Shown: positions 18,361 to 27,840 of the stretch, piece after piece
How positions within the stretch are numbered: position 1 is the stretch's first letter
Layout: each line of letters begins with the position of its first letter
Origin: Novosphingobium sp. SG919
GTDB taxonomy: Bacteria; Pseudomonadota; Alphaproteobacteria; Sphingomonadales; Sphingomonadaceae
Assembly (NCBI RefSeq): GCF_012932495.1
Contig: NZ_JABCNG010000003.1
Coordinates: forward strand, 434,001-498,000
DNA: 64,000 nt
Direction: 5' to 3'
Notes under the pieces: model-generated
Database searches by the model: none
The model's input: the letters and a program-made list of their open reading frames with translations, nothing else
What the model was told of the DNA's origin: nothing
Translations under genes and position numbers: made by a program

Positions 18361-19275
18361 ATGGCCACGAACATCGATCAGACCGACTCCTATCGCACCA
18401 GCATGCTCGCCAAGGCGGAAACGCTGACCGAGGCGCTGCCCTATCTCCAGCGCTATGCCGGCAAGACTTTCGTGGTCAAGTATGGCGGCCATGCCATGGG
18501 CGATCCCGATGCCGCGCACGATTTCGCGCAGGACATCGTGCTCTTGAAGGCCGTGGGCGTGAATCCGGTGGTGGTGCACGGCGGTGGGCCGCAGATCGGC
18601 GCCATGCTGAAAAAGCTGGGCGTGGAATCGCGCTTCGTCGATGGCCTGCGCGTGACCGACGCGGCCACGGCCGAAGTGGCCGAGATGGTCCTGTCGGGCA
18701 AGATCAACAAGGAACTGGTGAGCTGGATCGCGGCGGCCGGGGGCAAGGCGATCGGCATCTCGGGCAAGGACGCGGGGCTGGTGACGGCCACCAAGGTGGA
18801 ACGCACCACCAAGGACCCGGAAAGCAACATCGAGCGGGTGGTGGACCTGGGCTTCGTGGGCGAACCGACCGAGATCGACCCGACGATCATCCACACCGCC
18901 AGCGCCGCCGGCTTCATTCCGGTGATCGCGCCGATCGGCGTGGGCAAGGACGGGCATACCTACAATATCAACGCCGACACCATGGCCGGCGCGATCGCGG
19001 CCAAGCTCGGCGCCTCGCGCTTGTTCCTGCTGACCGACGTGCCCGGCGTGCTCGACAAGGACAAGCGCCTGCTCACCGACCTGACGCCGCAGGACATCGC
19101 CGGGCTGACCGCCGATGGCACGATCAGCGGCGGCATGATTCCCAAGCTGGAAACCTGCGTCCACGCGGTGGAAGCCGGGTGCGAGGCGGCCGTCGTGCTC
19201 GATGGCAGGGTGCCGCACGCCATGCTGCTGGAAATCTTCACCGCGCGCGGCGCGGGCACGCTGATCCACCGCTAA
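18361..19275 (+). CDS. argB: Acetylglutamate kinase
   Basis: The 304-residue enzyme phosphorylates N-acetylglutamate with ATP, the second step of arginine synthesis. Motifs are [12 protein letters not shown] (ATP-phosphate Lys and glycine loop), [11 protein letters not shown] (substrate glycine loop), [18 protein letters not shown] and LTDVPGVLD. The N-terminal helix (residues 1-30) before the kinase fold is of the type seen in hexameric, arginine-inhibited enzymes, suggesting feedback control. ATG 18361 is the only sensible start. A putative lipoprotein gene follows. Confidence 0.96.
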   Translation: MATNIDQTDSYRTSMLAKAETLTEALPYLQRYAGKTFVVKYGGHAMGDPDAAHDFAQDIVLLKAVGVNPVVVHGGGPQIGAMLKKLGVESRFVDGLRVTDAATAEVAEMVLSGKINKELVSWIAAAGGKAIGISGKDAGLVTATKVERTTKDPESNIERVVDLGFVGEPTEIDPTIIHTASAAGFIPVIAPIGVGKDGHTYNINADTMAGAIAAKLGASRLFLLTDVPGVLDKDKRLLTDLTPQDIAGLTADGTISGGMIPKLETCVHAVEAGCEAAVVLDGRVPHAMLLEIFTARGAGTLIHR

Positions 19276-19331
19276 GCGCCGGGCTTGCTGGCGCAATGGA
19301 ACGAAAGGCGCGGTCACGCGTGGTTAGCGGC

Positions 19332-19940
19332 ATGATCCGCTTCTGCCTCGCCACCGCGCTCGCCTCTGCCGTTGCCATCAATGTCGCGGGGTGTGATCGG
19401 CGGCCCGATCCTGCGCCGCGGGCTTCGGCCACCCCGCTCGACAGCGCGGAAATGACGCCGCCGCCCTGGATCGTCGCGCCGTCCGATTTGCCCAGCGAAG
19501 ATAGCGCGCCCGATGCTGCGTCCAAGCCCGCGCCTGCCCCCGCGGCGGACGCGACGACGGCCACGCCTAACCCCGCCTATGCCGCCGCACTCAATGCCCG
19601 GCGCGATCCCGGCAAAGTTCTGGCCGCCTGGGGAACCGCCGTGGAGGCGCGCGACTGGGCCTCGGTCCGGGCGTTCTGGGGTGATTATGGCAAGGCCAGC
19701 GGGCTGGATCCCAAGGCCTTTGCCGCACGCTGGAGCCATCTGGTGCAGCCGCGCGTGACGATCCAGCCCGGCGATTCCGAAGGCGCGGCCGGCTCCATCT
19801 ATTACACCGCGCCCGTCACCATCATCGACGGCGCGCGCCGCCTGAACGGGGAAGTCGTGCTGCGCCGCGTGAACGACGTGCCCGGCGCAAGCGCGGAACA
19901 GCTGCGCTGGCATATCGAGAGCACCACCCTGGCCCCGTGA
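19332..19940 (+). CDS. Putative lipoprotein, hypothetical
   Basis: The 202-residue product begins MIRFCLATALASAVAINVAGC, a signal peptide ending in the lipobox VAGC, so it should be lipid-anchored. A Pro/Ala-rich linker of about 70 residues follows, then a compact domain from about residue 90 (GKVLAAWGTAVEARDWASVR) with a region resembling NTF2-like folds; that is inference. ATG 19332 is chosen for the signal peptide; ATG 19296 in the same frame would add twelve mostly basic residues and cannot be excluded. It follows argB by 56 bp. Confidence 0.72.
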   Translation: MIRFCLATALASAVAINVAGCDRRPDPAPRASATPLDSAEMTPPPWIVAPSDLPSEDSAPDAASKPAPAPAADATTATPNPAYAAALNARRDPGKVLAAWGTAVEARDWASVRAFWGDYGKASGLDPKAFAARWSHLVQPRVTIQPGDSEGAAGSIYYTAPVTIIDGARRLNGEVVLRRVNDVPGASAEQLRWHIESTTLAP

Positions 19941-20080
19941 CTGACGCCGTGACCGGCGCCGTGATCCGCGCCGGCTGGCCGGTGACCGAAATCTTGCGCA
20001 AGGAAGCGGCGTTGACCCGATTGCCCTAAGCCCCAAGCCTGGGCTAAAGCGCAGCACCGCCGCCGCGAGAGGAACTGTCC

Positions 20081-20374
20081 GTGCTGCTCTATACCCTTGT
20101 CCAGATGATCGATTACCTGATCAGCGTTGTCAGCATGGTCGTGATCGTGCAGTTCGTGATGAGCCTGCTGATCAGCTTCAACGTGATCAACACCAGCAAT
20201 AACGCGGTGGTCGCGATCTGGCGGGCGCTCAATGCCATTCTCGATCCGCTGCTGTCGCCGATCCGCCGCTTCATGCCCAACACCGGCGGCATCGATTTCT
20301 CGCCGATGGTGCTGATCGTGCTGCTGCGGCTGCTGTCCATCCTGCTCAACGGCCTGGCTGCCTCGGGGTATTGA
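20081..20374 (+). CDS. yggT: YggT family membrane protein
   Basis: The 97-residue protein has two hydrophobic helices around a conserved loop: [29 protein letters not shown] is the YggT signature. The start is GTG 20081 behind GAGAGGAACT. The family is of uncertain role, linked to osmotic tolerance and cell division neighbourhoods in other bacteria. It ends 4 bp before folD, so the two genes are co-transcribed and probably translationally coupled. Confidence 0.87.
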   Translation: MLLYTLVQMIDYLISVVSMVVIVQFVMSLLISFNVINTSNNAVVAIWRALNAILDPLLSPIRRFMPNTGGIDFSPMVLIVLLRLLSILLNGLAASGY

Positions 20375-20378
20375 TTTC

Positions 20379-21272
20379 ATGACTGCTGACGTGATCGATG
20401 GAAAGGCCTTTGCGGCCGGCTTGCGCGCGCGCATCGCCACTCTTGCTGCCGCATTCGAAGCGCAGGCCGGGCGCCGCGCGGGCCTCGCCGTGGTACTGGT
20501 GGGGGAAGACCCGGCCAGCCAGGTCTATGTCCGATCCAAGGGCAAGAGCACGGTGGAAGCCGGCATGGCGAGCTTTGAACACAAGCTGCCTGCCGATACC
20601 GACGAAGCCACGCTGCTGGCGCTGGTCGAACAGCTCAACGCCGATCCCGCCGTCGATGGCATCCTGGTGCAATTGCCGCTGCCGCGCCATCTCGACGAGC
20701 AGACGGTGATCGCCACAATCAACCCGGACAAGGACGTGGACGGCTTCCACGTCACCAACGCCGGGCGCCTTGCCGTGGGGCAGGCGGGTTTCGTGCCCTG
20801 CACCCCGCTGGGTTGCCTGATGCTGTTGCAGGACAAGCTGGGCGATCTCGCTGGCCTCGACGCCGTGGTCGTTGGCCGCTCCAACATCGTGGGCAAGCCG
20901 ATGGCCGCCCTCCTGCTGGCGCAAAGCTGCACGGTCACGATCGCGCATAGCAAGACGAAGGACCTGCCCGACGTGGTGCGCCGCGCCGATATCGTGGTGG
21001 CCGCCGTGGGCCGGCCGGAAATGATCAAGGGCGATTGGATCAAGCCCGGCGCCACCGTGATCGACGTGGGCATCAACCGCGTTCCGGCCGCGCAGGAAGG
21101 CAAGACCCGGCTGGTCGGCGATGTCGCCTATGAAGAAGCCAAGGCTGTTGCCGGGGCGATCACCCCGGTGCCCGGCGGCGTTGGCCCGATGACCATTGCC
21201 GTGCTGCTGCGCAACACGCTGGTCGCGGCCTATCGCAACGCCGGAATCGACCTGGCCGCAGGCGCGATCTGA
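20379..21272 (+). CDS. folD: Bifunctional methylenetetrahydrofolate dehydrogenase/cyclohydrolase
   Basis: The 297-residue enzyme interconverts 5,10-methylene-THF and 10-formyl-THF with NADP. Signatures: YVRSKGKS with the catalytic Lys, [40 protein letters not shown] (NADP loop), VIDVGINR and [11 protein letters not shown]. Length and start (ATG 20379, [19 protein letters not shown]) are normal. It follows yggT by 4 bp; the gene after it begins with its own signal peptide 64 bp later. Confidence 0.97.
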   Translation: MTADVIDGKAFAAGLRARIATLAAAFEAQAGRRAGLAVVLVGEDPASQVYVRSKGKSTVEAGMASFEHKLPADTDEATLLALVEQLNADPAVDGILVQLPLPRHLDEQTVIATINPDKDVDGFHVTNAGRLAVGQAGFVPCTPLGCLMLLQDKLGDLAGLDAVVVGRSNIVGKPMAALLLAQSCTVTIAHSKTKDLPDVVRRADIVVAAVGRPEMIKGDWIKPGATVIDVGINRVPAAQEGKTRLVGDVAYEEAKAVAGAITPVPGGVGPMTIAVLLRNTLVAAYRNAGIDLAAGAI

Positions 21273-21336
21273 CGTAACATTTTCAGGGTCAAGTGCTTGC
21301 TTGGCCCGCACGCCGCCATCCGATAGAACCGGCGCC

Positions 21337-22101
21337 ATGCTGCTTCGTGCTTCTGGCGCCGTTCTTGCGCTTGCCCTGTGCTTCCCTTGCCCCGTCCTGG
21401 CCCAGCCGGCCGGGGGGCGGGTGCGCGTGATCGCCAATCCCAGCGCGTTGATCGGCGCCGATATCGCCATGGCCCAGGCCATGCGCGCCAAGGGCCCGCA
21501 CGAAGGCTTGGCGGCCAGCATGGCCGAAGGGGCCGAGGTGGTGGTGCCGCCGCGCCAGGCGGCCGAGCCGCTGTTGCGCCGCAAGGAAGGCCCACCGCTC
21601 CACCCGCATCAGCCCGATGCCGCGTGGATCGCCTGCGACGGCAGTTTTGGCCTGACCCGCGGCCGCTGGACGGCAACGCCGGGCGGTGGCGGCTGGTATG
21701 CCACGGTGTGGCAGCGCCATCCCAAGAAGGGCCAGTACCAATGGCGCCTGACGCTGGAAGGCGCGGCAGCCGATCTGCCCGAAGCGCCCGAATTCCTGGT
21801 TGGCGTGGTGGCCGATTGCCCGGCCCGGCCAGGGCCGGATGGCGGGGAGGGCCGTGCCGAACCCAAGCCCGCCAAGAATGCGCCTATCGTGCAGCGTCCG
21901 CTGGCCGGCCCGGTGCCGGCCGACGACGCGCCCGCCGGGTCAGACAGCCGCTCGGGCCAATCCAATGACGGCACCCTGGCCTGGCGCAGCACGGTGCTGC
22001 CCGATGGCAGCCGCCGCTTCCGCGCGTGGCAGTGGAAGGACGGCACCATGGCCGAGATTGTTCGTCTCGACGCGCCGCCGCATCCGGGCCAAGGGGGCTG
22101 A
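21337..22101 (+). CDS. Secreted hypothetical protein
   Basis: The 254-residue product starts MLLRASGAVLALALCFPCPVLAQ, a Sec signal peptide with cleavage after VLA. The mature part shows no domain that I recognise. It has a DGSFGLTRGRW segment, a low-complexity Pro/Ala linker and a C-terminal stretch WRSTVLPDGSRRFRAWQW that echoes the earlier segment, possibly two related small beta domains (inference). ATG 21337 sets the signal peptide; the longer open frame comes from folD codons in another phase. It ends 1 bp before the MarC gene, so the two are probably one transcript. Confidence 0.72.
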   Translation: MLLRASGAVLALALCFPCPVLAQPAGGRVRVIANPSALIGADIAMAQAMRAKGPHEGLAASMAEGAEVVVPPRQAAEPLLRRKEGPPLHPHQPDAAWIACDGSFGLTRGRWTATPGGGGWYATVWQRHPKKGQYQWRLTLEGAAADLPEAPEFLVGVVADCPARPGPDGGEGRAEPKPAKNAPIVQRPLAGPVPADDAPAGSDSRSGQSNDGTLAWRSTVLPDGSRRFRAWQWKDGTMAEIVRLDAPPHPGQGG

Positions 22102-22102
22102 C

Positions 22103-22723
22103 ATGCTGCAACTGTTCCTGTCCGCCTTCACCACGCTGTTCCTGGTGATCGATCCGCCCGGCTGCGCGCCGATCTATGCCGGGCTCACCACCCATGCCAC
22201 TGCGCGTCAGGCGGCGCAGATGGCCCTGCGCGCCTGTCTCATCGCCACCGGCATCCTGGTGGTCTTTGCCCTGTTTGGCGAAGACCTGCTGGGCGCGCTG
22301 CATATCGAACTGGCCAGCTTCCGCATTGCCGGGGGCATCATGCTGTTCCTCATCGCGCTCGACATGGTGTTCGAAAAGCGCACCGAGCGGCGCGAGGAGC
22401 GCGCCGAAAAGGTGCGCAACGCCCAGCCCCACGTGGAAGACGTTTCGGTTTTCCCGATGGCCATGCCGATGCTGGCCGGGCCAGGCTCGATCGCCTCGAT
22501 CATGCTGCTCACCGCGCGCGCCCATGGCACCGAGGAAACCGCCGTGGTCCTCGCCGCGCTGGGCGTGGTCATGGTGCTGAGCTTCGTTGCCCTGGTTGCC
22601 GCGCGCCCGATCATCCGCGTGCTGGGCGAACAGGTGGAAGCGGTGGTCACCCGCCTGCTGGGCGTGCTGCTGGCTGCGCTGGCCGCGCAATTCGTGATCG
22701 ACGGCCTGCGCACCCAGTTCTGA
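22103..22723 (+). CDS. MarC family integral membrane protein
   Basis: The 206-residue protein has about six helices and MarC signatures: LFLVIDPPGCAPIY near residue 15, ASFRIAGGIMLFLIALDMVF (about 73-92), and FPMAMPMLAGPGSIASIML. The family's transport role is not established; an early link to multidrug resistance in E. coli was withdrawn. Start ATG 22103 lies 1 bp after the stop of the preceding gene. It converges with thiSG, the stops being 5 bp apart. Confidence 0.85.
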   Translation: MLQLFLSAFTTLFLVIDPPGCAPIYAGLTTHATARQAAQMALRACLIATGILVVFALFGEDLLGALHIELASFRIAGGIMLFLIALDMVFEKRTERREERAEKVRNAQPHVEDVSVFPMAMPMLAGPGSIASIMLLTARAHGTEETAVVLAALGVVMVLSFVALVAARPIIRVLGEQVEAVVTRLLGVLLAALAAQFVIDGLRTQF

Positions 22724-22727
22724 CGCG

Positions 22728-23738
22728 TCAGATCAGGCCGGCCAGCGGGCTGGAGGGGTCGGCATAGCGGCGCGTGGCCATGCGCCCGGCGAGATAGGCA
22801 TCACGCCCGGCCTCGACGGCGGCCTTCATCGCGCGGGCCATGCGGATCGGGTCTTTCGCTTCGGCAATGGCGGTGTTCATCAGCACGCCGTCGCAACCCA
22901 GTTCCATGGCCACGGCCGCATCGCTCGCCGTGCCCACCCCGGCATCGACCAGCACCGGCACCTTGGCCCCTTCCACGATCAGGCGGATCATCACCTTGTT
23001 CTGGATGCCCAGGCCCGAACCGATCGGCGCGCCCAAGGGCATGATCGCCACCGCGCCGGCTTCTTCCAGCTGGCGCGCGGCGATCGGATCGTCGGCGCAA
23101 TAGACCATCGGCAGGAAACCTTCCTTGGCCAGCACTTCGGTGGCGCGCAGGGTTTCACGCATGTCCGGATAGAGCGTGCGCGCCTCGCCCAGCACTTCCA
23201 GCTTGACCAGATCCCAACCGCCGGCCTCGCGCGCCAGGCGCAAGGTGCGGATGGCGTCTTCGGCGGTAAAGCACCCGGCAGTGTTGGGCAGATAGGTGAC
23301 TTTGCGTGGGTCGATATAGTCGGTCAGCATCGGCGCCTTCGGGTCCGACACATTGACGCGGCGCACCGCCACCGTCACGATTTCCGCACCCGAGGCGGCC
23401 AGCGCAGCGGCGTTCTGGGCAAAGTCCTTGTACTTGCCGGTGCCCACGATCAGGCGCGAACGGAATGTGCGGCCGGCAACCGTCCATGTGTCTTGGGCAA
23501 CCGGGGCATCGACTTCGCCGCCGCCGACGAAATGGACGATTTCCAGCACGTCGCCATCGGCGAGCGGGACCTGGGCGAGCGTGGAACGCGGCACGATATC
23601 GCCGTTGCGTTCCACCGCGACCTTGGCCGGATCGAGTTCGAGTTGGCGCACCAGATCGGCAATGCTGCCGGGGGCAACACGGCGCGGTTCACCATTGAGC
23701 GTGAGCGACAGGGTCGAGCTTTGCGGGTTCGTGGCCAT
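22728..23738 (-). CDS. thiG: ThiS-ThiG fusion (sulfur carrier fused to thiazole synthase)
   Basis: The 336-residue protein joins a ThiS-like ubiquitin fold (about 1-75, ending [12 protein letters not shown]) to a complete ThiG domain (about 82-336). ThiG signatures are [27 protein letters not shown] with the Schiff-base Lys, [15 protein letters not shown] and [12 protein letters not shown]. ThiG makes the thiazole of thiamine from 1-deoxyxylulose phosphate, dehydroglycine and sulfur carried on the C-terminal Gly of ThiS. In the fusion the Gly-Gly is internal. Start ATG 23738 is where the ThiS fold begins. A merC-type gene lies 40 bp upstream on the same strand. Confidence 0.92.
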   Translation of the reverse strand: MATNPQSSTLSLTLNGEPRRVAPGSIADLVRQLELDPAKVAVERNGDIVPRSTLAQVPLADGDVLEIVHFVGGGEVDAPVAQDTWTVAGRTFRSRLIVGTGKYKDFAQNAAALAASGAEIVTVAVRRVNVSDPKAPMLTDYIDPRKVTYLPNTAGCFTAEDAIRTLRLAREAGGWDLVKLEVLGEARTLYPDMRETLRATEVLAKEGFLPMVYCADDPIAARQLEEAGAVAIMPLGAPIGSGLGIQNKVMIRLIVEGAKVPVLVDAGVGTASDAAVAMELGCDGVLMNTAIAEAKDPIRMARAMKAAVEAGRDAYLAGRMATRRYADPSSPLAGLI

Positions 23739-23778
23739 GGTAGCGTGCTTTAACGGCCGCATTGCATGGTGCAAGGCT

Positions 23779-24153
23779 TCAGCAGGCGTTACGCCGCATG
23801 TTGACCACATGGGCCGTGGCCACGAGCAGCACGCCGCCGATGGTCAGCACGGATTCGGCCGCCCCATGGCCAACCAGCACGGCAGCGGTCATCAGCGAAA
23901 GGCCGGCCACGCCCAGGGCAAGGGGCAGGCGGTGGCCATGGCGCAATGCGCCCATGCCGATCGTTGCCGCACTGATCACGATGGCCAGGACCAGACCGAC
24001 ATGGTGGATTTCAGGATTGAGCAGCACACCGCCGCCCAGACCCAGGACGCCGACCAGGAACAGCCCGGCCAGGCAATGGATCATGCACAGGCCGGAAAGG
24101 AGCACGCCGAAACGGTCGAGTCGGCTGCGCAAGGCAAGGAAGGCCTGGTTCAT
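23779..24153 (-). CDS. MerC domain-containing membrane protein
   Basis: The 124-residue protein has four hydrophobic helices and the MerC-type motif [11 protein letters not shown] (residues 20-30) with the paired cysteines of the first helix, plus a NPEIHHVG loop. MerC proteins move Hg2+ in mer operons, but chromosomal members next to no mer genes are thought to handle other metals such as zinc. Start ATG 24153. The divergent region toward ctaA (24160-24190) holds an AT-rich partial dyad around AACGTT that recalls Zur/Fur-type boxes. Confidence 0.8.
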   Translation of the reverse strand: MNQAFLALRSRLDRFGVLLSGLCMIHCLAGLFLVGVLGLGGGVLLNPEIHHVGLVLAIVISAATIGMGALRHGHRLPLALGVAGLSLMTAAVLVGHGAAESVLTIGGVLLVATAHVVNMRRNAC

Positions 24154-24273
24154 GGCCGCCCATATATGTAACGTTGTATCATCGTTCAAGGCTTTTGCGC
24201 GGCCGGGCTGCAAAACCGGCTTCCCCCAAATGCCACTTGCGCGCCCGCGCGCGCAGACGCAGAAGTCGCGCGC

Positions 24274-25323
24274 ATGACGGCTTCCAAACCTGCACCGCTG
24301 CTCCTGGTCCGCTGGCTTATCGTGGTGGCCGCCATGATCGTGGCGATCGTGGTGGTCGGCGGCATTACCCGGCTGACCGAATCGGGCGTGTCGATCACCG
24401 AGTGGAACGTGGTTTCGGGCGCCTTGCCGCCGCTCACCCACGCGCAGTGGCAGGCGCAGTTCGACGCCTATCGCCAGACGCCGCAGTATATCCTGGTCAA
24501 TGGCCCGGCCGGGATGACGCTGGCGACCTACAAGTTCATCTTCTTCTGGGAATGGGTGCACCGCCTGCTGGCGCGCACCATCGGCCTGGCCTTTGCCGCG
24601 CCGCTGGTCTGGTTCTGGGTGCGTGGGCAGATCCCTGCCGGCTACAAGCCGCGCCTGCTGGCGCTCCTGGCGCTGGGCGCGTTGCAAGGCGCGGTGGGCT
24701 GGTGGATGGTCAAGTCTGGCATCGTGCATGATGTGAAAGTCAGCCATTATAGGCTGGCCACGCACCTGGCCGTGGCGCTGTTCACCCTGGCCGGGATCGT
24801 CTGGACATTGTTGGACTTGCGCGCCCTGGCCGCTGGCCAAGGCCGCGCGCGCCTGACCGGCCTTGGCGCGCTGGCGCTGGGGATGCTGGCGCTGCAGCTG
24901 GTCTATGGAGCGTTCCTGGCGGGCCTGCGCGCCGGCGTGGTGGCCGGGGCAGGGTGGTTTTCGTGGGACGCCTGGCCGCTGATGCAGGGCAAGTTCTTTC
25001 CCGATGGCGTGGAATGGGCGCGGGGCGCCTTGGCCACGCTGACCAGCGATCCCTATCTCGTGCACTTCCTGCACCGCTGGTGGGCCTGGGCCGTGGTGGC
25101 CGTGCTGGTGGTGATGGCGCGCAAGCTGCGCCGGGCGGGGCAACGGCCCGCCTCGGTTGCGATCCACATCGCTTTTGGCACGCAAGTCCTGCTGGGCATT
25201 GCCACGGTCTATAGCGGGGTTTCGCTGTGGCTCGCCGTGCTCCACCAGTTGTGCGGTGCGTTGCTGCTGGTGTGCACGGTCTGGGGTGCGCATGGCCTGG
25301 GACGGGGCGGCAAATCGGCCTGA
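24274..25323 (+). CDS. ctaA: Heme A synthase (COX15/CtaA)
   Basis: The 349-residue membrane enzyme oxidises the C8 methyl of heme O to the formyl group of heme A for cytochrome oxidase. Eight helices and the type-2 (alphaproteobacterial/mitochondrial) motifs are visible: GGITRLTESGVSITEWNVVSG, FIFFWEWVHRLLAR, VSHYRLATHLAVAL, and HFLHRWWAW. The conserved histidines in these motifs are the heme ligands. Start ATG 24274 gives MTASKPAPLLLVRWL. It stands alone, divergent from the MerC-type gene and 150 bp before rplM. Confidence 0.95.
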   Translation: MTASKPAPLLLVRWLIVVAAMIVAIVVVGGITRLTESGVSITEWNVVSGALPPLTHAQWQAQFDAYRQTPQYILVNGPAGMTLATYKFIFFWEWVHRLLARTIGLAFAAPLVWFWVRGQIPAGYKPRLLALLALGALQGAVGWWMVKSGIVHDVKVSHYRLATHLAVALFTLAGIVWTLLDLRALAAGQGRARLTGLGALALGMLALQLVYGAFLAGLRAGVVAGAGWFSWDAWPLMQGKFFPDGVEWARGALATLTSDPYLVHFLHRWWAWAVVAVLVVMARKLRRAGQRPASVAIHIAFGTQVLLGIATVYSGVSLWLAVLHQLCGALLLVCTVWGAHGLGRGGKSA

Positions 25324-25473
25324 AAACCGAGAAGGTATTATTTTACCTCTCCGCAAAGGCGCGGTTTGCTTGACTCCTGAGGCCATTTGCAACAAAGGCG
25401 CGGTTCTTCACCCCGCTTGTGCCAAGTCTGGCGCGGGACGCGGGTAACCCAACATCCAGGGAACCGAACAGCC

Positions 25474-25953
25474 ATGAAGGCTCTCAGCAAGGTCACCCGG
25501 TCGATCAAGCCGGCCGAGGTGGAAAAGAACTGGCATCTTATCGATGCCGAAGGCCTGGTGGTCGGCCGTCTCGCCGTCATCATCGCCAACCATCTGCGCG
25601 GCAAGCACAAGCCCAGCTTCACGCCCCACGTCGATTGCGGCGATCACGTTGTCGTGATCAACGCCGACAAGGTGCGCCTCACGGGCAACAAGCTCAAGGC
25701 CAAGACCTATTACAAGCACACCGGCTATGCCGGCGGCATCAAGGAAGTCACCGCGGACAAGGTCCTGGGTGGTCGCTTCCCCGAACGCGTGCTGGAAAAG
25801 GCCGTTGAGCGCATGATCCCCCGTGGTCCGCTCGGCCGTGCGCAGATGCGCGCGCTGCACCTCTATGCCGGTACCGAACACCCGCATGGTGGCACCCAGC
25901 CGGTGGCGCTCGACGTCGCCTCGATGAACCGCAAGAACAAGGTGGGTGCCTGA
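25474..25953 (+). CDS. rplM: 50S ribosomal protein L13
   Basis: The 159-residue protein matches L13, an early assembly protein of the large subunit. Signatures are [38 protein letters not shown] and [12 protein letters not shown]. Start ATG 25474 follows CAGGGAACCG and gives the alphaproteobacterial N-terminus [16 protein letters not shown]; the longer frame covers the leader. The 150-bp leader contains two copies of AAAGGCGCGGTT (about 25353 and 25396). rpsI follows after 2 bp, the universal L13-S9 operon. Confidence 0.97.
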   Translation: MKALSKVTRSIKPAEVEKNWHLIDAEGLVVGRLAVIIANHLRGKHKPSFTPHVDCGDHVVVINADKVRLTGNKLKAKTYYKHTGYAGGIKEVTADKVLGGRFPERVLEKAVERMIPRGPLGRAQMRALHLYAGTEHPHGGTQPVALDVASMNRKNKVGA

Positions 25954-25955
25954 TC

Positions 25956-26501
25956 ATGGCCGATAACGACACCGTCTCGAGCCTGGCCGACCTCAAGAAC
26001 CTGACGTCTGCCGCTCCCGCTCCCGCCGCTGCTGCCGAACCCGCCGCCGAAGGCGACGCGCCGGTTGCACCTGCTGCGCCGACCATGCCGCTGCGCGATC
26101 GCGAAGTCGATTCGTTCGGCCGCGCCTATGCTACCGGCCGCCGCAAGGACGCCGTGGCCCGCGTGTGGCTCAAGCCCGGCAGCGGCAAGATCGTGGTCAA
26201 CGGCCGCGACCAGGAAGTGTACTTCGCCCGTCCGACCCTGCGCCTGGTGATCAACCAGCCGTTCCAGGTGGCCGGCCGCGAAGGCCAGTACGACATCATC
26301 GCCACCGTCAAGGGCGGCGGTCTGTCGGGCCAGGCCGGCGCCGTGAAGCACGGCATCGCCCAGGCGCTGACCCGCTTCGAACCCGCGCTGCGTGGCGCCG
26401 TCAAGGCCGCTGGCTTCCTGACCCGCGACTCGCGCGTCGTGGAACGCAAGAAGTACGGCCGCGCCAAGGCTCGCCGCAGCTTCCAGTTCTCGAAGCGCTG
26501 A
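25956..26501 (+). CDS. rpsI: 30S ribosomal protein S9
   Basis: The C-terminal 130 residues are standard S9, starting at [14 protein letters not shown] and ending in the basic tail [14 protein letters not shown] that reaches the P-site tRNA. The N-terminal 50 residues are an Ala/Pro-rich extension ([16 protein letters not shown]) not present in E. coli S9 but usual for several alphaproteobacterial lineages. Start ATG 25956 lies 2 bp after the rplM stop. An intrinsic terminator follows at 26533. Confidence 0.97.
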   Translation: MADNDTVSSLADLKNLTSAAPAPAAAAEPAAEGDAPVAPAAPTMPLRDREVDSFGRAYATGRRKDAVARVWLKPGSGKIVVNGRDQEVYFARPTLRLVINQPFQVAGREGQYDIIATVKGGGLSGQAGAVKHGIAQALTRFEPALRGAVKAAGFLTRDSRVVERKKYGRAKARRSFQFSKR

Positions 26502-26532
26502 TCTTTCAGTCCGCTTCGGCAACGAACGCATC

Positions 26533-26565
26533 AAGGGCTGGCCTTCGGGCCGGCCCTTTTTGTTT
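26533..26565 (+). terminator. Intrinsic terminator of rplM-rpsI
   Basis: An 11-bp GC-rich stem AAGGGCTGGCC/GGCCGGCCCTT closed by the stable tetraloop TTCG is followed by TTTGTTT. Classical Rho-independent terminator 32 bp after the rpsI stop. Confidence 0.92.
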
Positions 26566-26570
26566 GCGCG

Positions 26571-26668
26571 TAGAGCGCGATGACAAAAAGTGGGGGCCGG
26601 GTTTTGTCAAAAAATCGCGCGAACACAAAAAACTAGGGCATGAGGGTGTTTCGACGAAACGCCGCCTA
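26571..26668. repeat. TAGAGCGCGAT-type intergenic repeat
   Basis: The element begins TAGAGCGCGATGACAAAAAG and contains an inverted partner TTTTGTCAAAAAATCGCGCG (about 26611-26630), followed by a second dyad GTTTCGACGAAAC near 26648. The first 11 bases match the repeat at 9309. It overlaps the 3' end of the LuxR-type gene. Confidence 0.55.
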
Positions 26669-27754
26669 GGCCGCCGGATCGAGCGGGCCGGCCAGCGAGG
26701 CCAGCAGCACGGCCAGTTCGGTCTGCCGGGTCACCCCGGTCTTGGCAAAGACATGCTTGAGCTGGGTGCGCACGGTGGCTGGCGAGGCGGTGTGGCGGCT
26801 GGCGATTTCCGTCGGTGACAGGCCCTGGGCCACGGCGCGGGCCACGCGCGCTTCTGCCGGGGTCAGATCGAACAGCGCGCGGATCAGATCGGCGCCGGGC
26901 ACGCTGGGGTTGCCGGCCCCCGCCAGGATCAACACCGCGCCGGCGCTGTCGAACGCATCACGGGCAAGGCCGTGCATGGGCACGAGGTGCAGGGCGTGGC
27001 GCGCCGCACCCTGGGCGTCGCGCAGCGGCAGCGAGCAGCCCGCGCGGCGTTCGCGCAACCGCGCCAGCGCCACCCGCAACTGCGCATCGCAGCCGGGATG
27101 CACCGCGTGCAGCACGCCTGCGCGCTGCGCCAGCAGGCTGTCCATCGCCGCGGCAAAGCGCGGGTTCATTGCCTCGATCCGGCCGGCCGGATCGATCACG
27201 CCGGCGGCTACGCTGACCAGGTCCAGCGCATTCACCGCCGCTTCTACCCGCTGCATGCGCAATTGCGCGCTCAAGGCCAAGGCGCGGGCAAGGTGCGGGC
27301 GCAAGGCATCGAGCCGGCGCGCCGCCTGGCGCGACGCCTCGTGGCCAGCAAACCCTTCCAGGGCCAGGATCAGGCCATCTTCTCCCGCACCCTGGATCAC
27401 GGTGGCTGCGCCTGCATCCATGCCATGGGGAACGAGGAATTCGCTGTAGATCGGCAAGGACACGAGTTCGTCGGCGCTGTGCACGTCGCTGTCGGTGAGA
27501 AAGCCGGGGTGGTCGCCGCGCGCCAGCAACCGGCTCACCCGGGTGTTCTGCGCATTGTAACCCAGCCGATCGAATTCCACGGTGAGCGCCTGCACGCTTT
27601 CGGTGGAAGTCATCGCCAGGCCTTGCGGGCCAAAGCGGATCAGGTTGCTGCCGCGCGCGCCCGCCTGGTCCGCCAGGGTCTGCAATACCCCGGCCCAGCG
27701 CTCGGGCACGGCGGCCGCCTCATAGATGTCGCCTATCAGTCCCGCATCGAACAT
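26666..27754 (-). CDS. LuxR-type HTH transcriptional regulator
   Basis: The 362-residue protein has a long N-terminal sensory region without a clear family, a PAS-like middle (LDLVSVAAGVIDPAGRIEAMN, near 195) and a C-terminal LuxR-type HTH: LTPAEARVARAVAQGLSPTE through ASRHTASPATVRTQLKHVFAKTG. There is no receiver domain. This layout is common for sphingomonad regulators of unknown ligand. ATG 27754 (MFDAGLIGDIYEAA) has AGGCGGG upstream and is preferred to the TTG at 27784. Its neighbours are not obvious targets. Confidence 0.82.
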   Translation of the reverse strand: MFDAGLIGDIYEAAAVPERWAGVLQTLADQAGARGSNLIRFGPQGLAMTSTESVQALTVEFDRLGYNAQNTRVSRLLARGDHPGFLTDSDVHSADELVSLPIYSEFLVPHGMDAGAATVIQGAGEDGLILALEGFAGHEASRQAARRLDALRPHLARALALSAQLRMQRVEAAVNALDLVSVAAGVIDPAGRIEAMNPRFAAAMDSLLAQRAGVLHAVHPGCDAQLRVALARLRERRAGCSLPLRDAQGAARHALHLVPMHGLARDAFDSAGAVLILAGAGNPSVPGADLIRALFDLTPAEARVARAVAQGLSPTEIASRHTASPATVRTQLKHVFAKTGVTRQTELAVLLASLAGPLDPAA

Positions 27755-27840
27755 GCCCGCCTGCCCACCTGTTCCCCACGCCAATGCTATCGCACTTTGT
27801 CGCGGACGAACAAGCGGATGTGGCGCCGTGTTGACGCGAT

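Noticed and set aside
19937..20029. A 30-codon GTG frame that overlaps the lipoprotein stop (GTGA) and ends before yggT
   Set aside because: The coupling overlap is suggestive, but the peptide is short, starts with GTG, has no family and no ribosome site of its own.
23779..25395. 538-codon minus-strand frame covering ctaA and the MerC gene
   Set aside because: Only the final 124 codons encode the MerC-type protein; the rest is antisense to ctaA.
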